In this document: positions 32,624 to 42,963 of the stretch, piece by piece
Layout: each line of letters opens with the position of its first letter
Position numbering within the stretch: the stretch's first letter is position 1
Source: Exophiala sp. HKRS030
Lineage: Eukaryota; Ascomycota; Eurotiomycetes; Chaetothyriales; Herpotrichiellaceae
DNA length: 64,000 nt
Direction of reading: 5' to 3'
Assembly (NCBI GenBank): GCA_023897205.1
Contig: JAHWDD010000003.1
Span: forward strand, 7,071,665 to 7,135,664
The notes under the pieces: model-generated
The model's database searches: none
What the model saw: the letters and a program-made list of their open reading frames with translations, nothing else
Told to the model about the DNA's origin: nothing
Program-made: the position numbers and the translations under genes

Positions 32624-33415
32624 ATGGATAACAATCGGAAGAAATTAGTCCATGCAGTTACCCTACCCTATCCTGATCAACAATGGTACTTGTACACCTC
32701 AACCATGACAACAACGTCCGGCTTTGCTAATTCGCACCGCAGGCCAAAATTATCCTCCGACCATGAGCAAGTCATCCTAAGCCTTCTCCTCCCATTACTA
32801 CAGCCAGTCGGCGATTTTAGACGAGATCATATCCTACGATCCAAAGGCAAAGGACGAGCCAGGAAGAAAAATTCCATACAGGAGCAATGCACGGTGCAAG
32901 AGTGGATGCCTGATGTATTTGGTCACCTTACTATAGGATTTAATAGCACTATTCGAAGACTTGAAGCTCTTGCCAGTCACCGGCAGCCACCATCCCCTCT
33001 TCCAAAGTCAGATGTCAAACGATCCCGAGACCCTCCTGCAGCACTTTCAGCGGTGTTTGTCTGTCGCGAAAATCTCCCAGATATGTTAACCTCCTCCTTA
33101 TCTTTGCAGGTCACAACTTCTGCTCCTCGGTCGACTCGAGCTAGACTGATTCCTGTTTCTCCGCAATCTGGGGCCAAAATAGCACGAGCACTACACCAGC
33201 CTCGCGTTGGGTTACTCGGTGTAGAAAAGGATGCTCCGGGGTCTAAAGCTTTGCTGAATTGGGTATCAGATAATGTGGAATTGGTTGAGATCCCGTGGCT
33301 AGAGAAAGTATCGAGCTCCACGTACTTTCCGGTTAGTGTGAAGACCCATGAGATAACCACAGATCCAAAATCCAAGGCTCGGAAGAGGAAAGGAACGGAG
33401 ATGGACGTGGGATAA
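32624..33415 (+). CDS. pop3: RNase P/MRP subunit Pop3-like
   Basis: Single exon, 263 residues. The central region LLLPLLQPVGDFRRDHI followed by SKGKGRARK matches the start of the Pop3 fold. FVCRENLPDMLTSSL and RLIPVSPQSGAKIARALHQPRVGLLGVEKDAPG resemble its L7Ae-like second half. Pop3 binds the RNA of RNase P and RNase MRP and acts in tRNA 5' processing and rRNA maturation in the nucleus. The basic C-terminus (KSKARKRKG) could be a nuclear signal. The start is uncertain: an in-frame Met at 32705 would drop 27 residues. The gene ends only 28 bases from the converging methyltransferase gene. Confidence 0.72.
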   Translation: MDNNRKKLVHAVTLPYPDQQWYLYTSTMTTTSGFANSHRRPKLSSDHEQVILSLLLPLLQPVGDFRRDHILRSKGKGRARKKNSIQEQCTVQEWMPDVFGHLTIGFNSTIRRLEALASHRQPPSPLPKSDVKRSRDPPAALSAVFVCRENLPDMLTSSLSLQVTTSAPRSTRARLIPVSPQSGAKIARALHQPRVGLLGVEKDAPGSKALLNWVSDNVELVEIPWLEKVSSSTYFPVSVKTHEITTDPKSKARKRKGTEMDVG

Positions 33416-33443
33416 TGGTGGCAATGTTGCCATGTGACTACCA

Positions 33444-34379
33444 TCACTGAATGAATGGGATCCGCACCGGGACACGATCACGATAATTCAGGTATTGTTG
33501 GCCGAAGAAGGAGACAAGATGACGTTCTTCGTCTAGACAAGACAGTCAGCACTTCAAGGTTGGAGGACAGCAAGAGCTCGACTCACTCCTGATACGGTGG
33601 TTGAAAAACTTCCACAACACCACCGCATACGCCACCAAACACAGTCGATTGCCCATCAATACCTGAGTCCCCAGTCCCCACCAAAAGAAGCCGAAATAAG
33701 ACGGGTGTCGGGAGAATGCATACACCCCGTGAGTCACCAAGACATGATCAGAACGCTTGGTCCATTGGACGACGTGATTGAAATTGGTATTGGCTTGCTT
33801 CATGGCAGTGCTTCTCACGAACTGGCCAACAACAACTAGGACAATACCAGTCCCTACGCTCAGAGAGGTTGGAACACCTAGAGTCAACGAGGGTATGGGG
33901 AAGGGTAGACTGAGCCACTGAGGCTTGTATGCGGAGTGCAGCCAGTAGCGGAGCAGTAGCTCCAGTATCGCAGTCGTGTGGGCTGCCGCATAGGCCATAC
34001 CATTAGAAAGTAAAAGGTACGATGAGATTGATGCATCAGGGGGGTTGTACCTCGCCGTCATGTCAAATTCCAAGTAATGAAAAAGTGTGAGAATGGCCAC
34101 AAAGCACGGCGCCCGCCAGAGTCCATAGCCCCAGTAAACAAGTTCGATTGTCAAAAGGGAACAGAGACCAAGTGCGCTGCCCAGGCCGAAGGCTCTGATC
34201 GATACTCCTGAGAGTGACCTACGGCCTCCCGGCATGTAGGCTGGGGGCACATAGATGGTCGGTGGTGAAGTGGCCATCCCGTTCTGGTGGGTCCGGTGTT
34301 GCTGTTCGTGTTGCTCGAATCGATCTCTTGGGAATTCGTGGATAATGCCTGGCGAGGCAGGCTCAGAGGGATCGGACAT
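33444..34379 (-). CDS. ste14: Protein-S-isoprenylcysteine O-methyltransferase (Ste14/ICMT)
   Basis: Two exons, 34379-33587 and 33532-33444, giving 293 residues. The 54-bp intron has donor GTGAGT, a TGCTGAC branch and CTAG acceptor, and is phase 1. Splicing produces the conserved ICMT tail RIRNEERHLVSFFGQQY and then VPVRIPFIQ, with the RI-x-x-EE catalytic element. Without splicing the frame runs on for 12 codons and loses that element. Several membrane helices precede the SAM-binding segment VTHGVYAFSRHPSYFGFFWW. The enzyme sits in the ER and methylates the C-terminal prenylcysteine of CaaX proteins such as Ras and Rho GTPases and the G-gamma subunit. The N-terminal ~50 residues are polar and likely cytosolic. 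Confidence 0.93.
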
Positions 34380-35264
34380 GGTTGTGGTTTGCTATGATCT
34401 CCTTTTTAAATGAAAAACAAAAAACAAAAAATGAGAGCCTGCCTGGTTTGGTTGGGTGGTGCTCGAACAGACAGACGTCGTGGGTGCATACTTTGGAACG
34501 ACGAGTTCACCGAGGATTTGGGATGGACATCGTGGAACTCGAAGCAAACATTGTCTCGGGAGTACAGGACGAAAGGCAGTTGGGATCTTTTTGTTTTTGG
34601 TGTGGTTGGCACCACGGCAGAGGACAATCGGTATGTTACAAGATTCAAGTCGCCTGACGACGTTCGTCTTTTGTTTGCCGTCCAGCCGGAATGGGACACT
34701 TGTGCGTCATAGTTTTTCCGGACCCGAGGAATGTTTCTACACACCTAACACTCTAGAGACTCGACTTGAAATCCTACAGTATTGGCACTCCTTACTCCGT
34801 ACATGATACACAACAGAGATTTTCATAACCGGTGACACTGGAGCGCTCATATGATGACTCCCATTTATTACTCCACTCCGCAGACTGCCTCGTGGCTAGC
34901 CACTTGTTTTTGACAGCGACAAACGACCTCTTCCACATCAAGAGCCAACTCAAGCGGCATACGATCATTCCCTTCGTGATGAACCATGGAGTTTTGCCAA
35001 CAAATCTCACTCCAGTCTTATCATCTGAACACAGACACGAACTCGAAAGTTTCGGGCTTGTAAAGTCCGCCATGATTGAGGAACTTGCTAATAAAGGGCA
35101 GCATCAAGAGTTCTGGAAACGGCGTGAAAACCCGGAGAGAGGCTATACCACGCGAGGCCACCTCTGCTGAAACAAGGTGCTAATCTTACTATCCCTCCCT
35201 TCCTTACCGATACATCAAGGCTCGGGGCGAGAAAAGGAAATCGATCTCAATTCTGTCTGGCTTT
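34380..35264. other. Intergenic region upstream of ste14
   Basis: These 885 bases lie between tandem minus-strand genes and hold an exact TACTCCGTA at 34793-34801. A 112-codon plus-strand frame (34832-35170) has no recognizable features and I do not call it. Confidence 0.5.
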
Positions 35265-36239
35265 TCACTCCCAGACCTCGTAATCAGGGAAGAAGCGACG
35301 GTGAATCCGCCCCGCATAATCCATGACGCCGGATAATGACTTGACAAGAGATCGAGTTTCGGGGTTACTGTTGTTGTGACCATCTGTTAGCATGGAAACC
35401 TCACCCTGGAGAGAAATCGACAAAAACAGTGCGAAATCTTACCTCTCACTAAGAAGAGCCGAGACGATAAACCCAAACAGTGTCGCATCTGCTTCGGTAG
35501 GTTGCTCGCCCCCCAGTACCCACGCTGGCTCGGTCTTCGTCGACCTCGACGACGAGGGCTTCAGCCTTTGCTTCAGTACATTGTCGATTGATTGCCACAC
35601 GTCTGCCCGGAACTTTTTGACCTCTTCGTCGCTGAAGCGGCCAGTTCCTTGTCCGTGCAAGGTCTGCGTTATCCCTCGGTGTATCATGTACCCGATGACG
35701 ACACGCATGGGGTACGGGAGTGCCCATAATGCCTTGTCGCGCTGCACGTAGAAGTTTTTGCCATCTAGCCACTTTTCTCGCATCTGTTTTGTTCTTGTGG
35801 TCAGGGCTTGCTTTTTTCTCTCCCTGGGGTGGATGGAGCCTGTAATGTTTGGCGCGGGTTGACTTACATTGTAGAAGTACAGCTTGTCCTCGCAAAGTGC
35901 TCTGATCGCAGAGTCATTGAGCTTCTGCTCGTCTGTCAAATTCTCGTTGAGGTTGGGAATACAGTCCATGCTCTCTAGTCGATCGAAGATCAAGCTAGAG
36001 TCACCCAGCAGTTGGGGTGTCGGGTTAGCAGCAGCATCCTGCTGTTGAAGAAGAGGAGCGAGGTCGATGTAAGGTATCTTTCCCTTGGGTGCACTTCTTG
36101 GACTGCCGGGTTCAGTCACGTATCGCAACCCAGCGTGGCGGAAGCGGAATTCGAGCTTGGTCACGTACGGCGACCAAGTGTATTTGCCTTTGTCTATAAA
36201 GCCACGGTAGACGACAAGAGGCGGCGATCGGGTGGTCAT
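35265..36239 (-). CDS. FAXC/failed-axon-connections-like GST-fold protein
   Basis: Three exons, 36239-35868, 35783-35443 and 35367-35265, giving 271 residues. The N-terminal thioredoxin-like half (KLEFRFRHAGLRY, then PKGKIPYIDL, then LGDSSLIFDRLE) and the C-terminal helical half (GGEQPTEADATLFGFIVSALL, then PETRSLVKS and AGRIHRRFFPDYE) match the GST_N_4/GST_C_6 pair of FAXC and metaxin relatives. Intron 1 is 84 bp, a multiple of three with no stop, so it hides inside an open frame. Its donor GTAAGT, acceptor AACAG and CCCTGAC branch support splicing. Intron 2 (75 bp) restores the conserved end. The cellular function of fungal members is poorly known; glutathione conjugation is not established. 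Confidence 0.87.
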
Positions 36240-36938
36240 TTTTGTGTTCAAGTCAACCACAGTCGATGATGATAATCTTGGTGGTATATTGGTTCGTGAT
36301 GAAGGACGACAGAAGTGCCGCCAACCAAGGGACACTTCATCCTTGATATACTTTGTCAATTTTCTACCGATACAGAGAACGGACAACTACTCCGTATACC
36401 TAGACGTATTTGTACCGAGTCACGAAACCTGGTCTGTGACGACCTAACTAGTGTACAATTGTGACCAGACTGTACCGACTCGGCTTTAAAACGTCCCGAC
36501 TCGGTGTCGCAAATCAATTGGCCTGTATTTTTGCGACGGGACGGGGAAATTTTGGATGTGTTCCGGGGGCAACTTGAGAAGTCTATGCCGGACGCTTAAC
36601 AGGGTGACCATGTAATTTTCAATGGGGGCCATTTTGCAAAACTCAGGTATTTCAACGCTACTAGACAACAAATTATGATGCTTGAGCGCGCAAGATGATT
36701 CCATTCTCAAAGGGGCCAAAAAAGCAGATTTACATGCAAGAGCAACAAGGACTCTGAACGTTTCCTCCTTTACCTTACCGAGCATTCTGTCTAGATACCA
36801 TGATGCAATCTCGGCTACAAAGCATTTCGCGAGCCTCGAACATAAGTTTCATTGATGTTTTACTCCCTTGAGGCGGAATGTGCCTCGGTTTTGAGGAGGA
36901 CAGACCATACCGGATCACCGTCTCTGGTGTCTCTCGCT
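36240..36938. other. Intergenic region
   Basis: These 699 bases lie between tandem minus-strand genes. They contain TACTCCGTA at 36388-36396 and short repeats of CGACTCGG near 36475-36505. No gene is supported. Confidence 0.5.
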
Positions 36939-38243
36939 TCACTCTTCATCAAAGCCGACAATCCCAGCAGCTAAACTGTCCTCCAACTTCACCCAACCCG
37001 GAACCTTGAAGAAGCTCTTGAGCAGTTGCTCTGCCTTTTCCCTCGGCTTGATGATGGTCAAGTCGCGACCTTCGTTCTCGGCCGGCGCGGGGAGCTTGGT
37101 GTTGTTGGGCCGCATCTTGTGCAAAAGTGCAATGATGTCGGTGTAGTTGTATGGCTCGGCGAAAGCAAAGATTCGCTGCGACTTGACTTTCGGGTCTAGG
37201 AGTGCCGCGACATGCAAACGTGCATCATCTCTGACATCCACAAACCACTCTGAAGAAAGAGTATTTGGTCAGCGAGCGACACTTTGAACGAGACTACCTT
37301 GAACAGGCCGTGTGGCAATGACAACTTACGTGGAGGGAATGCCTTGAAAAATTCGTCACCCTTGAGGAGGTTGCGAGTCCAGTTCATGGTGCTGCCGGCG
37401 ATTTCTGGAGCCAAAATTGGTCCCATCTGCAGCACAGCGAAAACGGTGTCGTCAGTCTAAAATGGATCTCGGCTGGAGAAGGGGTGGCATTCATGAGGGA
37501 CTAAGAGTGGCTCACGTTCAAATTTGGCAAGACGGTGTTGAAAGTATAATGAGGCTTGTTTTCATTGTACCATTTCCAACCCTCGCGCTCGCCTTGAGTT
37601 TTAGACGCAGCGTAGACGACCAATGGCTTGAAAGCCTCGGGGGTGTCTTTGCTGTATGCTGCCTCGACAGCCGAGTCATTCCAGGTATCTGCAGAAAGTC
37701 AGCAAGTGGTCGCCGTCAACAAATACAACCCTGTGTCTATGCTTACTTTCGTCGATCTCCACTTCGGTGTTGGGTTGAGGGATCAACAGCGCCGAAGAAG
37801 AAGACGTGAGGACAACGCTCTTGACCGAGGGATTTTTGGCAGCGCTCTTCAGGACGAGAAGTGTACCTGCTACGACACCCGATATCACACTATCTGCGTC
37901 TGTACTGAAGGATACATCTGAAGCCTGCAACAATCTGTCAGTCAACTGCTATTTTTTCAACCGCGCAAAAACATACCACGTGAACGATCCCTGAAACACC
38001 TTTTGCAGCCTCATTGAATGCAGACTCGGAGCTCAGCGAGGGTACAATCACCGTCTCGAACCTGCCTTTGCCATGGCGCTCGTCAAAGAGTTTGTTGAGC
38101 CAAGGCTTCTCGGCACGAACGCTACCACGGACGTTGTACCCTTCCTGGAGCAGGACATCGACGATGTGGGAACCAATATATCCGTTGGATCCTGTGACCA
38201 GAACCCATTCACCTTTGGCAATTCGCTTTTCCGCTGTGGTCAT
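36939..38243 (-). CDS. NAD(P)-dependent ketoreductase of the Gre2 / cinnamoyl-CoA reductase type
   Basis: Five exons: 38243-37977, 37924-37747, 37688-37516, 37426-37330 and 37249-36939, giving 341 residues. All four introns (52, 58, 89 and 80 bp) keep phase. The extended SDR nucleotide site is VTGSNGYIGSH near residue 17. VVLTSSSSA and the catalytic Y174-A-A-S-K178 pair follow. NTWND after exon 2, LPNL at the exon 3 end and QWFVDVRDDARLHV in exon 5 are typical for fungal Gre2/dihydroflavonol reductase-like enzymes. These reduce aldehydes or ketones with NAD(P)H in the cytosol. The physiological substrate cannot be told. Confidence 0.92.
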
Positions 38244-38935
38244 GATGATGTGGTGATGATGTTGCTTCTTCGGTAGTTGATGGTTGGTGTTTCAATGGAA
38301 TTGACTGGGACTGGGAAGATCTGATCTTGATGTGTGTATTGTACTTCTTGGACTTTCCTCGTGGGTAGATGCTTCATGTCGACTTGTAATACAAAGCAAT
38401 CACTTTGTTATATAACGGGTGGCACATAGTTTTGGGTTTGAAGATTTATCATCCATGCTGAATAATAAACTTGAGAGGTATGGAGTAGTTGTAGCAACAC
38501 TGAGGCCTTTGTCGACAGCTACGTACTAACTACGTAGGTACCCGGCGCCGCGGCGCACGGTGGCCCCCCAGAAACACCGTCCCCACCCGGTGAGTACCAC
38601 GATTTGAGAGGTCAGCTTACATACTCTGTAGAGTACGGAGTAGATGCCGATCAGAATTCCCTAATCAAAGGCAGGGCGTCATTTATAGTCCCAAAACCAA
38701 AAGTACGCTCGAACCACACACATGATAATGCTACCCTTCACGTTGATGCTAGACTCACCATAGAATGGCAAGGAAGAGGTCTACCTTGGAACACATAGCA
38801 ATCGCACATACCCGATCTTTGGTTCTACTGTTGTTACGTGGTCTGTCTATTGTCGAGAATTGGCTTACCCCGATGTTTACCAAAGCATGACCCGGAACTC
38901 CGTGTATTTCGTCCACGAGCTCAAACGGTCCACGC
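38244..38935. other. Intergenic region
   Basis: These 692 bases upstream of the reductase hold TACGGAGTA at 38634-38642 and a GC-rich patch near 38544 (CCGGCGCCGCGGCGCACGG). No gene is supported. Confidence 0.5.
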
Positions 38936-39809
38936 TCATAATCTGGCCTTTGGCTCACCCTCAGCCAACAAACTCAGACCCGTCACTTGTTCCAGCTCTT
39001 TGACCGCTTCTTGGGTTCGTCCGAGAAAGACCCTGATGGTCCGAACACCAAGACTCCGCGCCATCTTGAGATTCTCCCCAATGTCGTCCAGGAAAACGAC
39101 ATCTTCATTTCTAATATCTTGACCCCACGTCTGGCGTATTTGACCCAAGGCGTACTCGTATATGTCGCGATTCGGTTTCCTCATGCCCACGTGAGCACTG
39201 CTGACAAAAATCTCGAAGAAATGCCTCACGTCGTTGGGGCCGACCTTGTTGAACTCGTGGCCTTCGGGGAACACTGTGGTGTTTGAGAGAGCCGCCAGTT
39301 TGAACTTGCCAGATGCTTTTAGCTTTTGGAGGGCCGGATACATGTACGGGTCGGGATTGCGAGACATGCTCATCATGGTCCAGTACAGTGCCTCGGCGTC
39401 GATGTCTGGCACCGGCGGCGGGTTGGCGTTGTTGTGCTTTTCGCGGTGGAACTTCGCCCAGAGTTCTGGCCGTTCGAGGTCGGCCTTGAACATACGGATC
39501 CAGTTGGCGTCGTTCGGGACCTCGCCGCGCTCTAGTTTGTGCCACGCTCCATTCGGTGTAAGTTCTCGTATCGAATAGTTGATGTAGCCTTTCGGAATGC
39601 CACGCTCGACCTCATAGTCTAGAATGGCCTGGAAGGGCGAGACGACCTATTTTCTCAAACTGTCAGAATTGACGTAGAAAAGAAAGAAATTTACCAGGAG
39701 TTCTCATTCACCCACGACCCTCTTGGGGATAAATTGCAGGGAAATCCAGACTTACACAAACGCCGCCAATATCGAACATAAGCACCTTGGGAAGAGGTTG
39801 AGACGCCAT
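38936..39809 (-). CDS. HAD-superfamily hydrolase (epoxide hydrolase N-terminal/ACAD10-like)
   Basis: Two exons, 39809-39756 and 39646-38936, giving 254 residues. The nucleophile motif is LMFDIGGVC, with Asp13 next to the exon junction. The second usual aspartate is replaced by Gly, as in the branch related to the N-terminal phosphatase of soluble epoxide hydrolase and ACAD10. Further motifs are LAALSNTT (motif II), a lysine in MRKPNRDIYEYAL (motif III) and VVFLDDIGENL (motif IV). A helical cap lies between. A small-molecule phosphatase or related hydrolase activity is likely. The 109-bp intron has donor GTAAGT and acceptor ATAG; both sides are phase 0. Confidence 0.88.
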
Positions 39810-40195
39810 TGTATGAGACAGGCCTCCGGGCAACAATATGGTACCGCAAAAACCTCACCCAGCACAAGTCGATGTTATGTACTCTATTTTACAGATTCAA
39901 CGAGAAATGTCTAGGGAGATGTCCACGGCTAAGCCGAATCAACTCGGTAAAGTCCTCTTAGAAGACAAATGGTCGTCTTGAAAGTCCTGTTTGGACCGTT
40001 AAGCCGAGGTTAAGTCTCGCGCGGAGATCGATATCCGATTAAGAATCTTGATTGGCCTGCCTGAGACGCGCTCATCCCTCTGGAGCGCGTCAGCACCGGA
40101 GAAGCACATGCATGCGGTGGTGACTGCGCCGGTCATACTCACAAATTGAGCAAGACATTCATGACCTGTTGAACTCTCGAAAACAGTTCATCAAC
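39810..40195. other. Divergent promoter region (HAD hydrolase / fta4)
   Basis: These 386 bases lie between two diverging genes. I see no repeat, motif or additional gene. Confidence 0.5.
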
Positions 40196-41008
40196 ATGGA
40201 TGACGAAACTATCTCCAGCCTCAAGGCAGCCTTTATTCGATCCCAGGTCCGGCATCTGTCCATTCCTCTGGAACCCTTGACCGATTGGCGTGAACAAGTG
40301 CCAGAGGCACCAGAAGGAGGAGGCCACTTGAGTGACAAAGTCGTCCAAGATGTGGTTACAAAGGGTAAAGAAAACGCCTCTATTGTAACTAATAAACTGG
40401 GTCTCGAGTGCTAACTCTTATGTCCCTCCTTCACCTAAACAGTCAACGAGAAGATCAAACAGCATAACCGCATGGTCTTTTCCCAACAGTCACAGCGGCA
40501 CGTCGCAGAACAAATCGAGACCCTACACTGGAACGCGGTCAACGTGGAGTTGGACGAAGCAGAGCTGGACACCTCTGTACTACGGCGTGACGCCGACCTG
40601 ACCAATTCCTCGATGATCGAGGCTTTGCCCGAAGAGTTTGACGATTTGTTGATCCGGTCCGGCGAGCGTCCGGCGAGCGCAGACGAAGCACAAACATACA
40701 ACGGACTGCGCAATGAATTGTTGAAGCATAGCCAGCACCGCGATGCACTGAAGCGGAGCCTAGCAGAATACCAAACTCTACAAAAGTTAATGGCGCCACT
40801 TGACGATCCGCAGACGAACGTCCAACCCAACCTGGTCACGAGAGACGGGGAGTTGAGCAAAGAACTGGACCGTACCCGAGTCCTACTTGCACGAGTCGCT
40901 GAAAGGGTGGCAGATATCAACAACACAACTAGATCGGCTAGAGCAAACGTCCCGAAACAGCGTTTGACTGATGAGCAGAAACTAGCTGCTGTATTGGATC
41001 CCACCTGA
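40196..41008 (+). CDS. fta4: Kinetochore Sim4-complex subunit Fta4 (CENP-50-like)
   Basis: Two exons, 40196-40364 and 40443-41008, giving 244 residues. The 78-bp intron (donor GTAAAG, CTAAAC near the ACAG acceptor) rejoins VVTK to VNEKIKQHNR. FIRSQVRHLSIPLEPLTDW at the N-terminus, HNRMVFSQQSQRHVAEQIE and the mainly helical, coiled-coil remainder match the Fta4 family. Fta4 belongs to the inner-kinetochore Sim4/CCAN complex; the budding-yeast relative is Nkp1. It is a small structural protein without enzymatic motifs. Confidence 0.75.
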
Positions 41009-41150
41009 AATACAGGCATATGCTACATCGCTCGGAGCTGTGCTAAGACGGTAGTACAGATTCTCTCTGTCATGACTGTTTTGATATTGCGCAAAGCCAT
41101 TAGCATGCTTCTGCTTGCATCCCAGACGTCACAGATCCTCAATATGAGGC

Positions 41151-42440
41151 TTATTCCTCATCGGCTTCTTCGACGGTGGGAGCGGCATGTCTCTTTGCAG
41201 CCATCGACTTGACGACAGCTTCGGCAGAAGAAGTGGTGGCAGATCCTTCTGTAGGGGCCGGCCCTGATCCTGCAGCTTTGGGGGCTGCCTCCGCGCTCTT
41301 TCCCCCCCCATCGGTCAACTTCCCAGCAAGCTTCGCTGCCTTTTTCGCCTTCTTTTCCTGCTTCTTCCTCTTGATGTCATCCTTGGTCTCGTGCCAGCCC
41401 CAGAGAGGACGGAAACTATCAAAGAAACCTACATCTTCGAACAGGTTTGGGTAGAGCCAAAGACCAGGCGGGACGAGAAAGAAGGTGAGGATGAACAGAA
41501 TAAGGCGGAAGATGGACATGGCGAAGAACACAGCGGTCAGACCCATAGCTCCGACTGACAGGTACCAAGCGCCCAGTCTCAAGAAGGGAGGCCATAACGG
41601 GAAGCAGACCATGGTCAGCACCGCAATCACAACTCCCGCGGCTAAGATTCTGGTCCGCCATTGAGGCGGCTCAAATACCCAGACATAGTGCATCATTGGT
41701 TCAAAGTCTTGTTGCTGTTCGATCTTGACGTGCCATAAGCCCTTGACTCTTTTCTCTTTTTTCGCGGGCGCATGGTTGTGTCCTTCATGGGGATCTTTCT
41801 TCGAGACTCGTAGTGCCAGCATATTCAGGGGGAGCAGCTGCAAAGCTGTCCGAGCTTCAATGTCGTTCTCGACTTTAGGGAGGAGGGGGTTCTTCTTTTG
41901 GGCCTTTTTGTAAGCGTCGGAGTTGAGAGCCCGAAATGCTCGTTTCACTGTGAAGTGTCAGGATTTTTTTGCAGAGATAAATGCGATATCCATACCTTTG
42001 AACATGTCTTTCCTCTCCCCATTGAAAATGCACGTTCTCGTCTTCAGATCTTGCGAGCGTAGGAACTTTGCAACGGCGAGCGCAGGGGGAGTAGGCTCTA
42101 CAGGCTGGTTCAGGTTGACTGCCATTTGTTGTACTTGGCCTTGGGGAGGTCGCTGGCCCTGTGCCTGCTGGCCCTGGCCTTGTGCTTGCTGCTGTTGTTG
42201 CTGCTGCTGCATAGCCTGTTGCTGTTGCATATATTGCCGTCGAGCTTCTTCCTGTTTCATCTGGACGAACTGTTGCGGGCTCATTCCGGCTTTTGCTGCT
42301 TCTTGTTCGATTTGTTGGCGTTGGAAGGCTTGAAATTGAGGGATCGTCATGCCACGTTTCTGCGCTTCCATGGCTATCATCTGTTGAATTTGTTGTGGGT
42401 TGAAAGGCTGCGCGCCTGCAGGGGGTCCCTGCGAAGCCAT
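41151..42440 (-). CDS. sec62: ER translocation protein Sec62
   Basis: Two exons, 42440-41996 and 41947-41151, giving 413 residues. The 48-bp intron splits a valine codon in DMFKVKRAFRAL, a core Sec62 segment. Exon 1 encodes a Gln-rich N-terminus with a run of eight Gln broken only by AQGQ stretches, then LAVAKFLRSQDLKTRTCIFNGER. The later part has two membrane helices (about LAAGVVIAVLTMVCFPLW and AMSIFRLILFILTFFLV), the conserved LWLYPNLFEDVGFFDSFRPL and a basic/alanine-rich cytosolic tail. Sec62 joins Sec61 and Sec63 in post-translational import into the ER. The glutamine codon run is a potential site of length variation. Confidence 0.94.
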
Positions 42441-42963
42441 AGTTGAGAATGGAGGGGGGTGAGTGATGTGAGAGACACTGTATTGAAGCAAGAGAAATTC
42501 TGGTCGCACTCAAGGATATGTGTGACTCGATGTAGGCATTGACCTCTGGGAGACAGGAAATAAGAGAATGTTGCAAGATATCTCAAGGATGAGATTTCTC
42601 TTTTGTGTTCTTTTTCTTGGGAGAAGACACGGTTTGCGATCCAAGCGGAAAAGGACGCAGCCTCGCGCAGCCTTACGTCAGCCAACCACGTTGATTTAGA
42701 CATTGAACAATCACCACAACCATCTACGATCATCTTCTTCTCTATCCGCATCACCAAATCACACCGAATCAAATGTAGGTGTTGCCAAATTCTACACCTC
42801 AACCTCTGGATCTACACAGCCAATGCTGGATGCAGAAACCCTCAGAATTACAACGTCACTGAGCGAGAGACGTCTACCACCTGTACACATTCATTATGAG
42901 GGCGCCTTACGAAACATAGCATTGTCGTGCAATTCCACGCAACTTCTCTCCGACCTCTGACAC
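42441..42963. other. Shared divergent promoter (sec62 / mtc6)
   Basis: These 523 bases contain the promoters of two divergent genes. No further gene or repeat is visible. Confidence 0.5.

Noticed and set aside
34832..35170. 112-codon plus-strand frame between ste14 and the FAXC-like gene
   Set aside because: No domain, no signal and no good splice context; probably chance.
39111..39545. 144-codon minus-strand frame overlapping the HAD hydrolase
   Set aside because: Same strand, different frame; the HAD motifs all lie in the other frame.
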